Shown: positions 9,602 to 20,125 of the stretch, in pieces
How the letters are laid out: every line of letters starts with the position of its first letter
How positions within the stretch are numbered: the stretch's first letter is position 1
Assembly: GCF_035222485.1 (NCBI RefSeq)
Contig: NC_085922.1
Coordinates: 3,921,001-3,985,000, forward strand
Origin: Podospora pseudoanserina
Lineage: Eukaryota; Ascomycota; Sordariomycetes; Sordariales; Podosporaceae
DNA: 64,000 bases
Direction of reading: 5' to 3'
Notes under the pieces: model-generated
Seen by the model: the letters and a program-made list of their open reading frames with translations, nothing else
Told to the model about the DNA's origin: nothing
The model's database searches: none
Translations under genes and position numbers: made by a program

Positions 9602-11898
9602 TCAAACTCGGTTACGCCATGGTAACCTTGAAATCAGCGCCCCCACGTCTCCTACCGCCTGCCTTCCCATCTTCTTCAGCAGCGTCCGCTCATCCGCCTC
9701 TCTGTACTTTTCCCAGCTATCCAACCCCTCCTTTGCCTGGATGCTGAGCGTCTCGTAGCCCTGCTTGATCACCTCGGCCACTTGCAGACTGGTCAACTGC
9801 CCCCCGGTTCTCTTGCCCTTGGCCGCTTTGGATCCATCAGTTCCCAGCATCTCCTTGTAGTGGACACTGACGCTGACAAGCGTATCGATGGAGTTGCTCG
9901 CCCTGTTGGCCAGCCCGTAGGTATCTCTAAACTTCACCAGCACCTCCCCCGTTTCGACAACCTTGTAAAACAGATCGTCGTACGCTGCCGGTGTGGGTAA
10001 GAATGTCTCACCGGCCGACAGTCCCAAGGCGAGCAAATTGACTACATGATCCAACAGCGTGTTGATGTGACTCAGCCCCTTGAGATCAGAGGCATATGTT
10101 GTCAGGAATCGGATCAGGCTGAGTAGAGACCGAAACAGGTCAGCCCAGTGGTACTGCAGCCGTGTTCGCGACCGGGACATGTAGCTAATGATTCGCAGCA
10201 GAATGCCGACACACAGCGTGTAGAGGCCGACGTCCAGTCTGCGTCGCAGATTGTGGTTGATGGCGTCAATCATGGTGTCCATGACAGCTGTGGCAATCAC
10301 TCTCTCGGACCGCACCAGCGGCAAATAAGTGGATCGTTGCCGGCAAAGCCTCACCGGCACTTTGCTTTCGTCTGAACACATCCTTTTGCATAGGACAGGG
10401 TCCTCAATTAGTAACCGGAACACCATCAGGTTGAGGTGACAATACAAGGTTGTTCTCTGGGAGAGGTGGGCGTGCTGGAGGAGGTAAGACGTGAGAGAAA
10501 TGAAGTTTGCAAACGGGGAATCTTCCCCCTTTTCCGACCTTGGGGCACCGGTCACCAGCTCCAGACTGAACAGCTTGTTGGCGTGAGAAAAATCATATGT
10601 GGCAAGCAAGACGGCAGCTTCCTCTCCCGGCCTACAAGATCATTAGCAATATTTTCCCACAACCAGAAACAGACGTGCACTCACAGCTCGGCAAACATTC
10701 TTTTGGCAGTGTCTGCGTCGTAGACCGGTTTGGGCGGAGGCTTTCCCCCTGGCGCAATAGCCCCTAGCCCAATCTTGTTGAGCGTGTTGGCCAGCGTCCA
10801 TCCTTCTGGTAGGTCTTCTTGGACATCGATATACTGATCCCGGAGCTTCTGGCACGTCTTGCCCACGCCCTTGACGATATCCTTGATGACCCGCTCGTTG
10901 ACAAAATCGTTCAAGCGCATTTGATAAGGGTTCTGAAACTCAAACTTGTTGTAGTTGGCCAGCAGTCCAAGCAGCATGAACGGCCTCGTGATCCTCGTCT
11001 CGTCGCCAGAAGTTTCCAGTGAAGATTGTGATTGAATACACTGTCTCGGTCAGCATCACGGCCCTTTCACATCAGGGGTTTAGTAACATACGCCTATTAT
11101 CGCTGGGAACAGATCCCTCTGAATAAAGTACGTGAGCAAGCTCGTTTGATACGCCCCCGAGGACACGGCGAGCGCCAGTTCCACCGCCCGTTGCTGCAAA
11201 TCGGCTGTATAAGTGCAGTTGGATTTCCCCTTTGGCTGCTGCTGCTGCTGCTGCTGTGGTTCCTGTCCATCCGCCGGCTGCCTTTTGTCCTGCGCATGAC
11301 CAACCCCATGTGGGCAACACTCTACCCCTGGGCCCCTTCCATTGCGTATGAGGCCCTCCAGCGCTGCGACAAAATCCCCAAACACGGTATCGATCTGATC
11401 CAGCCCGGCCAAAACCTCAATGATATCCGAGCTCGGGTTTGTGTACCGTTTTGCAAGCACGCAAGTCATGAACGTGGACAAGGTGTCGAGTGCATGCAGA
11501 TCCCCGACTCCATATGGTCGTCGCAACGCCTGTACCGCCTTGATGAATAGTTGCCTTGTCTGGGTCGACAGATGGAGTAAATCGCCGACTGGGGTCTCGT
11601 CGAGCATGCGCTTCAAGCTGGCGCGGTCGGGCCGCAGGAGAAAGAACTCCTTCCAGAAGCCTTCGGGCTTTTCGGCCGGTGCATCTTCATCGTCCTTTTA
11701 GTACACAGTCTGTCAACCTCTGCGTCTGATAATTCGGTCACTCGGGGCTAACCTGTGAACCGGGACAAGTGTCAGCTGTTGTTCCTCACCAGGCACCCAC
11801 CGCTGCGGACGAACCTTGAATAGGGCTTCATAGAGCCGGACGATTTTGGGCTGGAAAACCTCGGGCCGGGGCTGGTGTGTTAGGGGAGAAGGCTCCAT
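9602..11898 (-). CDS. ARMH3/DUF1741 (C10orf76-like) armadillo-like protein
   Basis: Human ARMH3 binds PI4KB and GBF1 at the Golgi and supports PI4P formation; the fungal proteins are little studied. Four exons (11898-11815, 11694-11092, 11040-10685, 10631-9602) give 690 aa, about the same as human ARMH3. Introns use GTTCGT, GTATGT and GTGAGT donors. Joined text reads through family blocks: LYEALFK to GFWKEFFLLRPDR, DLLHLSTQTRQLF, TFMTCVLAKRYTNPSSDI, LLGLLANYNKFEFQNPYQ, LATYDFSHANKLFSLELV. A Gln run (QQQQQQQ, from CAG codons near 11236-11256) interrupts a helical region in exon 2. The first intron is the least certain: the donor at 11814 was chosen because it joins YEALFK to DDEDAP in frame. 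Confidence 0.85.
11236..11257. repeat. CTG/CAG trinucleotide run inside ARMH3-like gene
   Basis: Six tandem CTG units on the plus strand, read as CAG on the coding strand, encode most of a seven-residue glutamine tract in exon 2 of the ARMH3-like gene. Pure codon repeats of this kind are length-unstable. Confidence 0.85.
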
Positions 11899-12655
11899 GG
11901 GTTTACATATAACTTCCCGCAGTCAACTCGGTTGTGGTCGGTCGAGAATTGGGGTACGAGCGGTCGTGGTTGGGGTCGGGATTCGGGACAGCGTCGCGTT
12001 CGGTCGGGAACCCGCCAATCTGGCTCCCTGTCTCCGTCATCAAAGAAACGGAGAACACAGTGCGCGTCAGTTAGGTGGGGCTGCTACTTTGGGGCGCTTC
12101 TTGGCGGTGACGGGACAGTGCGGGCGAAACAATCGACAACCGCCTCATTCTCATAGGGCTGAAGACAAGCCAGTGAAGAATTAGACTCAATATATGACCA
12201 TGTTTACCAGAACTGTCAAACTTATCCGACCATGTCCGATCAGTCTCCTTGTTCTTTTCTCCGCCACCTCCACGTCCGTTTGGATACATACACGCACCTT
12301 TTTTTGTTGCTACAGTACGTCTATCCCCGTAGAATTCTTGTGTATACCATGCCCAGTGGCAACAAGCCGCCATTGCTGTTTCTGTTTAATCCACATGGCA
12401 GTTTGTGCCGAACCTCTACCACCACAAAAGGCCCAAAGATGTTGAAAGGACAGATCGTAGCCGCCACCGACCCATTTCCCCCCGGCAAAGAGATAACAGC
12501 AAGCTCAAAACAAAAGTGTCGCTAGTGAATATTCCAAAATGCCTAGGCTATGAGAAAGAGAGTAAAGGATTGTAAACTCGAAATGTGAGTGCTGGGTTAG
12601 ATGTAGGAAAAAACAGCCCGCTATTAAACGCCCCAGGGAAAGCAAAGAAGAAAAG
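11899..12655. other. Intergenic, no gene seen
   Basis: 757 bases between two minus-strand genes: the promoter of the ARMH3-like gene and the 3' flank of the 681-aa gene. The short frames here show no family resemblance. Confidence 0.5.
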
Positions 12656-14701
12656 TCAAATCCCCCAGCTTCCCCTCCGCTCGCGCACACCCCAGGCCAA
12701 GGGGCTGATGGCGTTCAGGTCCGGATGTTGCCGGGCCCACTCATAGATGTAGAGCTTCAGCGCCTTCCATCTTGGACACCTGTCCTCCTCCTTGACATTG
12801 TCCTGCTCTTCGCTATCGAGCATGATATGTCCGGTGGCCTTGATCCTCTTCCCGTCCGCCCTTCTCGGGCCAGAGTCCTCACTGTTCTGGGACTGCGAGC
12901 CAGAGGATTGAGAATTGCTGTGGGCTTCTGCGCCCCATAGATCCTCCATGATGGCGTCGTCGTCCCTTTCCAGTTCCTCCACGGGAATCCGGCTGATCTT
13001 GCTCAGCTCCTCATCGTAGAGCCTAGCCGTGGCCGGGTATCCAAGAGACAAATAATTGTACACCTGCGTTACAAACTTGTCATCAAACTCGGCGGCAATC
13101 TTCTCCTCGAGGTCAGCCACAGCCTTCTCTTGCTTCAGTTTCTCGTCCAGGTTATGCAGGTTGTGGAGCATGTGAAGGCCCTTGGGTGCGTTGTTCTTGG
13201 TTCGGTGCTCGGGAATGACCAGACTCCCATTCGCCGAATGTGGTTTCTTTTGGAGCTGAATAGAGCCTCCTCCTGGGATATGCAGACTTTCGGCCCTCGA
13301 ACCAACCGGCGTCGGCTCCTCGCTTAGTTCGACCGGAGCAGTTCCAAAAGCTCGGTCAAATGGATCTGTGTTGCTTGCGTCGGGCATGGGCGTCGTGATC
13401 ATCAGCGGCCTGTCCACATGAGCAATCTTTTCGTTTTGGTTGCTCGTGTAGCAGTAACCGCGCCAGAGGCCATGCTGTTCTGTCGGGTCACGGTGCTGGT
13501 CCTCCAGCGTCGTTCCCGTCTCCAGATCCCACAAATGATCCGGCTCCAGCTTGGTCTGCTTCGGGGACGGGCACTTTCTAAACGTTAGATCCTGGCCGAG
13601 CATGGGAGGTGATTTTTTCAGTCGCAACCGATGGGCGGCCCTCGCCCTCTCCAGGGACATGTCTCTTTCTTGGCCGTAGGGGTTGAAAGGTGCATGGTGC
13701 CCAAAAGATGTTTCCGGAGGTATATGCGAGGCCGGGACATAAGGCATGTCGCCAGCCTTGCCAGCAGGCGCCGAGGGTATGTACGGCATGAAGCTCTCGC
13801 CGATGGGTCGGACCGGGGGAGAGTCTGGCTCCATGTTGGGCATGCGACTCTCTCCAGTGGGCGGCAGAGGCGACTCAGCACGGAGCAAGGGCATATGAGT
13901 CTCTCCAATGGCCACCAGCGAGCCTGATGACGGCCGTGGCCTCCACAGGGGAGAGTTGGCTATGGACGACCTTTGTCTGCTCGTCAAATCTATGGCATCG
14001 CTAGGGACATCAATGCTCATCTTGTCCAGGTCCAACGTGTCTATCCGACTCATTTCACGCTGCTTGTGGGCATTCACCATTTGCGCATGCTCTTGCATCT
14101 CCTTGAAGGCCCAGCTAATGTCCTCCTCGGACGAGTTGCGTCTCGAGTGCATGGGATTCCATGGGCCCCTCGTCAAAGGCCTCCCGCGGGGCCCGTCGTC
14201 TTCTGACCCCTCCCTGACATAGAAATGTTCGGCACCGCCTATGCGCTGGCCGCTGTTGGGGAACGCGCTCATGGCAATGTCCTGGAGCTTCCTTTGAGCA
14301 TCGCGGGCCACGAGATCAAACAAGGGGCCGGCAATCTCATCATCACACGATTCGCGCCGGGCATGAGCCCTCTGTCTCTCGGGGCTTGCTGGGATGGATC
14401 CATGGCTTCGTTTCCTTCGGGGCTTGGGGGCGTAAATGTGATTTGTGTAGGGTGTGATATCTGTCCTGTCTGTCGGACGGGTGGCTGGGCCTTCGTCTCC
14501 GACTCGCCTAGATCTTCGGACCGAGGACTCTACCAGTTGCGGCGCAAACTTGCGTCGCTCCCGCGGAGGTGGTGATGGCGACCTCGGGGATGGACTCGGG
14601 GTCAGCTCGTTGGGCGGTATGGACTTTCGATAGCGTTCAAAGGTGGTCTCTATCAACTTGGGTGCGAACTTTGGCCCCGGCCGATCTTTGGTGTTGGCCA
14701 T
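12656..14701 (-). CDS. Conserved-looking fungal protein of unknown function, 681 aa
   Basis: This is an intronless gene from the ATG at 14701. I do not recognise a named family. The N-terminus carries a duplicated short motif: KFAPKLIE at residues 11-18 and KFAPQLVE at 51-58, each followed by an Arg-rich segment, with a Ser-Pro-rich stretch (SPSPRSPSPPP) between. The centre is disordered, Pro/Ser/Asp-rich and contains SRIDTLDLDKMSID. The C-terminal 160 residues look folded: a coiled-coil-like EEKIAAEFDDKF, then FVTQVYNYLSLGYPATARLYDEELSKIS, then RCPRWKALKLYIYEWARQHPDLN. No signal peptide or membrane segment is present. The composition suggests a soluble nuclear or cytoplasmic protein; function cannot be inferred. 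Confidence 0.8.
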   Translation of the reverse strand: MANTKDRPGPKFAPKLIETTFERYRKSIPPNELTPSPSPRSPSPPPRERRKFAPQLVESSVRRSRRVGDEGPATRPTDRTDITPYTNHIYAPKPRRKRSHGSIPASPERQRAHARRESCDDEIAGPLFDLVARDAQRKLQDIAMSAFPNSGQRIGGAEHFYVREGSEDDGPRGRPLTRGPWNPMHSRRNSSEEDISWAFKEMQEHAQMVNAHKQREMSRIDTLDLDKMSIDVPSDAIDLTSRQRSSIANSPLWRPRPSSGSLVAIGETHMPLLRAESPLPPTGESRMPNMEPDSPPVRPIGESFMPYIPSAPAGKAGDMPYVPASHIPPETSFGHHAPFNPYGQERDMSLERARAAHRLRLKKSPPMLGQDLTFRKCPSPKQTKLEPDHLWDLETGTTLEDQHRDPTEQHGLWRGYCYTSNQNEKIAHVDRPLMITTPMPDASNTDPFDRAFGTAPVELSEEPTPVGSRAESLHIPGGGSIQLQKKPHSANGSLVIPEHRTKNNAPKGLHMLHNLHNLDEKLKQEKAVADLEEKIAAEFDDKFVTQVYNYLSLGYPATARLYDEELSKISRIPVEELERDDDAIMEDLWGAEAHSNSQSSGSQSQNSEDSGPRRADGKRIKATGHIMLDSEEQDNVKEEDRCPRWKALKLYIYEWARQHPDLNAISPLAWGVRERRGSWGI

Positions 14702-17700
14702 TACAGGTTCTGATTGGAACCACCGGGTGGAGTTACACCATGCGTTCAGTACTCTACTGGGCTATCGAGTTAGTCTTGACGGTCAAGGGAAACAGGAGGG
14801 CAGGAGGGCAGGAGGGCGCACCCACCAACCACGTTTGGGGAATGTTGGATGACTTCAGGTCCCGTCGTGAATCATGAAGCTCTGGCACAAGAACAGGCCA
14901 GCGGCGCGGCACACCCAGACGGCTTCCAACTTGATTTGTATGCCGTGAGCGGGGGCGAGTCGGCAGAGGGATGCGAGGATTCGGAGGAGGCGGTCACAAG
15001 AGCTGAGGCGGGTATTGCAACATTGCTGGAGCGATGTCCGTGGTGCGTGGGCCACGATAGCAGCAGCCACGCAGCCAACACCAGCGCTTACCGCAGCTGG
15101 CAGAAAGTGGGCGGGAGACCCCAGAGTGGGATGAATGGTGGGGCATTGCCCATGTCGCTGCACTGTGCGAAGAAGCCACTGCGGAACTCAGCCGGACCCG
15201 CGTGATCCATTGGCCGGGCGTATTTCAAGCCACAGCTGCCACACACTTGGCCATCCGCACCGTATGCTTATCGTTCGCACACCGTCACTGTACAGATGCA
15301 CCCCAAATCCAGCACCTGAGATCAAGCAAACAGCGGGGTGCGAGCTGCAGTCTCTATCCATGTCGTCCTGCCTTGCGAGCTTGAAGCCTGACATCATCCA
15401 CCGGTAATCGCATCTTTTTTGACTGCTGTTGGCTCATCAACCTGGGAACTGGAGAGCAATAACGTTCACAAGCCCTGGCGCACTCAAAGGGACTGATCAT
15501 CAGGGTCCACAAAGAACTAAGGAGATCTCCTTTGACAACATCTAACAAAGTACAAAGTAGACTCACCGTTCTGTCTCCCTAGGTAGGCGGTGTCGGCTCA
15601 GCTCCCTACAGGCCAGCGCATGTTTTTGACTTTTTCGGTCAAGTGACGCAAGTGCCCGTCCGGTGCCCGTCACAGCCTTTACGGAATGGAAATGGTCATT
15701 TTCAGGGTCCAAGTCGGTGAGGGTGCGCTGGCTTCACCCAGCCTTGGCTCGCCAGTCCTTTACCCTTCGGCGAGTCTCGAGGACTTCCCGTCCTCTGTTC
15801 GGTACCATGCTGGTGGCTTCAGGGACCAAGCCGCTAGAAAAACCCGCCTCCATTTCAACGGGCACTATTGGGTGACGCTCCACTATCAAAACCCGAGCCC
15901 GTGAGCGGTGGGCAACTCTGGTTGTCAAGAAACTCGAAATCACGCAACACAGCCCAGAAGTCGGCTTGGAAAATTTACTGCCAGTTTCGACGTGAGAGGA
16001 GACAGTCTTTCGCCCGTCCATCACCCTTGGTCTCTAGACTCGTGACATCTGAGGTGAGATAAACCCGCGCGGGGGTGCAACCCCCACACAGAGTCGCCCG
16101 TTTCTTGACACCAACCACACCGCCCACCCTCGCTAACTTTAATACCCCTGTCCGGTTGGAAGGGTGGAAGGGTCCTCAACCGCCACCAGCCAAGAGAGCT
16201 TACCTTCACCAAGTCCCGATCGCCGATAGCCGACTAACACTACAAAACGACAGCTCACACACTTCAAGTAGTGTACCTACCTACCCAAGCCCCCAAGAAC
16301 AATATGTTCATCTCATGTTCGCCAATGTCACGATGCCGCCAGACAACACTGCCATTTGGTCAGCCACACGCAGTGAAAGACCTTCCCGTGACTGGGCCAG
16401 ATTTTCTTGTGGCTGTCTCTTATTGGAGATGATGCAAGGGAACTTATGCAGCATCCCCTGCCGGGCATATAGACACTGCACACCTCCCTCCTTAGGTCAC
16501 CAACAACAGTTTGACCCCACAGACCACTTTTCGCAGTTCCTCCATTACACTCCGGCTGGCCCAATCGGCAGGATGGCGTCCACGGGGTCGGGTGTCCTGA
16601 TATACTCCGGTTATCCCCTTGGATCTCCATACGGAGCACTGGGACGCAGACACTTTCTCGCCTCTGAGTAAGCAACATGTCCAATGTAGAAGCAGCGAGC
16701 GGCCAGTAGCATATGTAGTATCCGCAAACCAATGACCTCAGCCCAGAAAACCCGCTTCTTACCCCAGACTCTTGGCCGCTACGAGATCGTCTTCTGGCAT
16801 TTTGCGGGGAAGTGGCAAATGGCGTTAAACAGTTGGTTGTTATCTCACGTCCCCTGTCGTTTATGATGACGCCTGGCCGGGAAGACGGCATACCTGACAC
16901 GGATTATGGCCGACACGGGACGTACTAATGCTATGCGGATATATCATATTTACATTCCACCATCAAGGCCCGATGGCTTGGTCTCTCTGGAGCGAGTGTC
17001 ATTGAGAAGACAAGTACACAGAAATATAGAGACCCCAGCGTGTAATCGCCTCTCAGGACATGACTCCCTAAAGCTGCCTCTTCGGGGACTTTCGTTATCT
17101 TCAGAAGTCCATCAACTCGGTTTACGATCTATGTAGATGGCATCATTGAGCGTTCTCCCAAAAAGCAGTCTCGTTTATTCGGGGGTTAATGTAACATGAT
17201 AGGAAAGGTATTCGAGATGCATTGAATAATCATGGCTGACTCACATGCTGTGAGCCTAGCTTCTCGTAACGGTGCCCATCAACGTGTTACGTCGTATGGC
17301 TCTCCGTTTTTTTTTGCGTATTACAAGAGACTCCAATCTAGGTACCTAGGTAGGCATGATGTCTTGGAGTGAGAAGAGTGTTGTTGACGATGTGCGATCA
17401 ATACTATGAACAAAACGGGAAATAGTATCTCGAGACTTTTCGAATGTATCGTTATCGATGCGCTGTTCAGGGCACTTGGCTATGTCATCCTGTCTTGAAC
17501 TCCTCTCGAGTCGTTCGTGATACTTCAAGACCAATCACCAAGGCAGGTTGACTCGACTGCCTAGAGGCTGCTACTCTGGAGTGGTTTCACTTTTCAAGTA
17601 TGGATTACCTAGATATGTGATGATCCTCCGCATTTACTGCCACCCAGACAGAGTGCCACAAAGACACGAATGTCGGTTTGAAGATGCGACCACAGTGCGC

Positions 17701-20125
17701 ACTGAACTACTCAGCCACAACCACCACTTCCTATCAGATCGGGAATACAAGAGAAGCCTGTTCTCTTCTCATGCAGAAGGTCTTCGGCCTATGCACATCT
17801 ACGCGGCGTAGTGATAAGTGCGCTGGTTAAAATTCTTATCACAGTTTCAAACGACTATGACTTGTTCAGACCTGGCGAGCATTCCCTCTACTCAACCTGA
17901 ATTCAGTGTCCGGCATTACAATGGTTCATCAGGACGATACCACAGACGCCACAGTCATACTGCGTCAGACACATATGGGTTGGAAATGAGGATGGAAAGA
18001 TGGCGTCGACGGGAAAGGAGATCAGATGAACTTTGTGGACCAAGAGGACTCAGGAGGCGTGCTTCCCGGCGTCGGATAGATAGGATTGTCAAATGCGGTG
18101 ACACCATTACGCGAAGGATAGTATATACAGCATGAATTTGTGTATCATGAAGGCTACGAAAGTGTGTTCTCATGACCTCACTCCTTTTCCAAAGTTACAA
18201 CGAGCGGACTGTCAAGGTTATCAGCCATGCTACCGTTGTTTCAATACAAGTAGTGACAACACAATCACCTCTAGTAGAAGACTAGTAGAAGAGTCGAAGA
18301 TTTGACGTCGGAGAGGAGGGATGATCATGACCACATTGGCTGATGCAATCACCCGTGGAAGAACCACCCTTCATCTACAGCTGTCTTGCAAGCAATATGC
18401 GTACTGGGAGCAGCAGTCTTGTGCGCCTGAGGCTGAATCATGGGTGGTCAACCAAGAGATAAGCCGACTTGGATTCGTTGAGAGTGCTCAACCGCTATCG
18501 AAAATGGGCCGGGTTGGGCGTTAATGTCTCAAGCGGTTGAGAGATTGCAATGTAACGGATGATTGAATGGTTGGTCCAAGCCTTGCTATCTACCGACGTT
18601 GACGCTGCCACGTTCAACGCGCGCGATCTCTCAAGGGTCCGTGGGGGCACCGTCCAAGGCCTTGTGACAGCTGCAACCCTACCACCCGGAAACGTCTCTG
18701 AAAAACCACAGAAAGATATGCTGGTCCTGGTTGTCGATTGAAACGCGGCTCCAGACACGCTCGGATGCGTCTTCGATCACGAGCACGATTCCGGGAACGC
18801 CTGGCAGCTTCCCAGACTCTGGGAACCTAGGCATGGGGGTCAGCCCCTGGCTGTGCCAAGAGAATCTCTCCCGAATGTCGCGTGGCAGCGGATGACGGCG
18901 AGGCCTGCTGGCTGATGCCAAGAGTAGAGATGTTGGTTCGGCTGGATAAAGCTGCAAGTCCTCGCATTGCTGCTGTGTTTTTGTCGACAAGAAAGACAGC
19001 GTGGAAAATGCTGTGACACGGCTGCAAAGATGTCAGGGGGTGGGTCACGATAAGCGGACGGCATATGATATGGACTATGAGTGGAGGATCTCGAGATGTC
19101 CATCGCCAGGGTCTTGAGCTTTGACGGCCAAGACAGCTATCTACTACACACAACTTTGCTGTCGAGAGAGGGGAGCATGTCGTGCCAGTCTGGCCGTCAT
19201 GTCGCGTGTCTGGTTCGGCCAATGCAAGACGGCGGCGAATGCCCGTTACCTATCTCTCCTCATGCCCCTGGCCAACCACGGCTCGCGAGCCCGACAAAAG
19301 AACATCTCGGCAGCCAAGTTTCTCCCCGTCGTCTCCTGGATGCCAGGCGGGGCCAGCAAGATGGGCAAATGAGCTGAACGGTGGGCACCAGTGGCACCGT
19401 ATTCAGGGGAGTCCCTGGCGGCGGAACAACGGGAAAAGGCTAAAATTGGGAGTGATGGAAATGCAATAAAGAACAGCCCCATTTTGCATGTTCGAGAACA
19501 CGAAGTGGTCTCCTGATGACGGGTACCTGAAAGTCTTTGGAACTCTCTCGGGTCAGCATCACGGACCGCTGGTCGATACAGCTTGCCGAACGCCCGTCTC
19601 GGCGAGGGTCGTGGTGCAACTCTGGGCCGATAAGCTTGGGTCTGGCAGAGACAATGGTTGCGGTGGTTGTGGTGATGCAGGTCAAAAAACAGGATCGCTG
19701 ATTCGCGGCCCACAGTGACACAAGCCCAAGACTTCAACGCTCCGCCAAACTGGATTCGCGAACCAGGATCCCTTTGATAGATGAGATTAAAATGAAATAA
19801 GCCCAGGAACCGACGACGGGCTGCTTTGTTTAGAAACACCAGATCCCGCCCTGCCCTTTTTCTTTCCTACTGCATCATCTTATACCTACCTAGAACCTAG
19901 GATATGATAGACTGCTTGCCGTTCCATCAGTCGGCCTCGAGGACAACGTTTCTGCCGACGAGGACACACGACACAAGCGCACGAAAAGCGACCGACACCG
20001 AATCCTACATTGCACTAGGCGGGCTCTTTGCAGAACGGCGACCAACCGTGGCACACTAAGGGTAGCCTAGAGCGACGGGAGCAGAGCAATACGCGCCGTT
20101 CTGTCCATGCTCGTCCTCGTCCACC
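14702..20125. other. 5.4-kb stretch without a convincing gene
   Basis: This is the longest gene-free interval of the window, lying between two divergent large genes. Frames up to about 200 codons occur on both strands (for example around 16075-16671 and 19246-19839), but they overlap each other, start with weak codons, and show neither domains nor joinable exons. TAGGTA/CCTAGG-type motifs appear near 16270, 17340 and 19880. It may hold long leaders, non-coding transcripts or decayed DNA; none can be shown from the sequence alone. Confidence 0.5.

Noticed and set aside
16075-16671. 198-codon plus-strand frame in the gene-free interval
   Set aside because: No domain, no joinable exons, biased low-complexity start, and overlapping frames of similar length on the other strand.
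19246-19839. 197-codon minus-strand frame upstream of the 1402-aa gene
   Set aside because: It lies in the probable leader/promoter region of a strong gene and has no recognisable family or coding-like composition.
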